DNA of 5,446 nucleotides from Verrucomicrobiota bacterium. Its GTDB lineage: Bacteria > Verrucomicrobiota > Verrucomicrobiia > Chthoniobacterales > UBA10450. The stretch lies in assembly GCA_003219945.1 (NCBI GenBank), contig QHQV01000346.1, positions 1 to 5,446 on the forward strand, read 5' to 3'. Each line of letters starts with the position of its first letter. Within the stretch, counting starts at the first letter, position 1. The position numbers were made by a program, and so were the translations under genes. Below are positions 4,761 to 5,446 of the stretch, piece after piece. The notes beneath the pieces were generated by a model. It worked only from the letters and a program-made list of their open reading frames with translations. It had not been told where the DNA came from and searched no databases.

Positions 4761-5446
4761 ATGAGCGCGATAGTTCAAACAATCGAAGCATTCGAGCGAC
4801 CCCCAGTGAGCATGGGCTCGCGGCTCGAAGGCGAATTGCTCGAAGTCTCGATGGGACCGCAGCATCCATCTACGCATGGCGTGTTTCGGATGAATGTGGC
4901 CCTTGAAGGCGAGGTCGTTCGTAAGCTCAAACCGGTCTTCGGTTATCTGCATCGAAATCACGAGAAAATCGGCGAGAACACCAGTTACCTCGGCTCGATG
5001 CCGTACACTGACCGGCTCGATTATTTGTGCTCGATGACCAACAACTGGGCGTACGCGCTCAGTGTTGAGAATCTCGCCGGAATCGAAGTTCCCGAACGCG
5101 CTGAGTATCTGCGCGTCATTCTGGCCGAGTTGACGCGTTTGCAGAATCACGCCTCGCTGCTGGGTTTTTTGCTCAGCGACATGGGCGCATGGGGCACGCC
5201 ACTAATGTACGCGTTTCGCGAGCGCGAAAAAATTCTCGATCTTTTTGAGTCGTTATCCGGTTCGCGGATGATGTGCGATTACATGCGATTCGGCGGCTGC
5301 CGGGTGGACGCAAGTGATGAGTGGCTCGCCCGAGCGAAACAGATTGTCGATCGTTTCCCGAAGTTTCTCGATGAATTCGAAGAACTAATACTCGGCAATG
5401 AGATTGTCATCGGCCGCACCCAAAACGTCGGCAAACTGTCCGCCGA
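4761..5446 (+). CDS. nuoD: NADH-quinone oxidoreductase subunit D, N-terminal part
   Basis: The first 228 codons of the 49-kDa subunit, open to the window end; the C-terminal half is outside. NuoD shapes the quinone-binding cavity with NuoB. Visible signatures are [13 protein letters not shown] (31-43), [20 protein letters not shown] (61-80), PYTDRLDY (81-88) and [16 protein letters not shown] (112-127). H39 and Y88 correspond by motif and spacing to the quinone-headgroup residues H38 and Y87 of Thermus Nqo4. The ATG at 4761 lies 15 nt after the nuoC stop, preceded by GGAA placed directly against the ATG and too close for an ideal ribosome site. ATG 4812 (M18) is a less likely alternative that would still keep the core. 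NuoC and NuoD are separate here. Confidence 0.97.
   Translation, partial: MSAIVQTIEAFERPPVSMGSRLEGELLEVSMGPQHPSTHGVFRMNVALEGEVVRKLKPVFGYLHRNHEKIGENTSYLGSMPYTDRLDYLCSMTNNWAYALSVENLAGIEVPERAEYLRVILAELTRLQNHASLLGFLLSDMGAWGTPLMYAFREREKILDLFESLSGSRMMCDYMRFGGCRVDASDEWLARAKQIVDRFPKFLDEFEELILGNEIVIGRTQNVGKLSA

Noticed and set aside
4572..5150. Minus-strand 192-codon open frame across nuoC and nuoD
   Set aside because: It is antisense to strongly conserved NuoC and NuoD motifs; its middle merely reads the reverse of the octamer repeat ([10 protein letters not shown]).

Overview
The window reads as ordinary chromosome from a moderately GC-rich bacterium. I place it most likely in the Verrucomicrobiota (soil-type Chthoniobacterales relatives). 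This rests on the RpoA N-terminus (MPIRYGRFEMPKTLTKDEST), a long charged tail on ribosomal protein L17, a LemA-cluster-type TPM gene pair, and gene spacers carrying short 7-9 bp repeats. The placement is inference from memory of protein families, not a database result.

Layout, left to right. (1) Positions 1-629 hold the glycine-rich C-terminus of a secreted or membrane TPM-domain protein, followed 4 nt later by a small TPM-domain protein. (2) Positions 630-863 are a structured spacer with a small hairpin, a Rho-independent-type terminator, a compact GAAA-loop hairpin and a repeat-rich leader. (3) Positions 864-2520 hold rpoA (RNA polymerase alpha) and rplQ (ribosomal protein L17 with about 70 extra residues). 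(4) Positions 2521-2872 form a 352 bp spacer that contains a small minus-strand gene which appears broken by a one-base frameshift. (5) Positions 2873-5446 are the start of a respiratory complex I operon: nuoA, nuoB, nuoC and the first 228 codons of nuoD.

The genes fall into three functional blocks: an envelope or housekeeping pair of poorly known function, the end of a transcription/translation operon, and the hydrophilic-arm/quinone-site subunits of NADH:quinone oxidoreductase. NuoB (cluster N2) and NuoD form the quinone site, NuoC is the peripheral 30-kDa subunit, and NuoA is the small membrane subunit at the junction.

I do not see a new multi-gene system. The noteworthy material lies in the spacers. 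A 92-bp REP/MITE-like palindrome sits exactly between nuoB and nuoC. Short 7-9 bp repeats with different units lie before rpoA, before nuoB and across the nuoC stop codon. The minus-strand small gene is frameshifted. Candidate RNA hairpins lie upstream of rpoA and over the nuoC start codon. None of the seven genes whose start is visible or assigned has a strong Shine-Dalgarno sequence.
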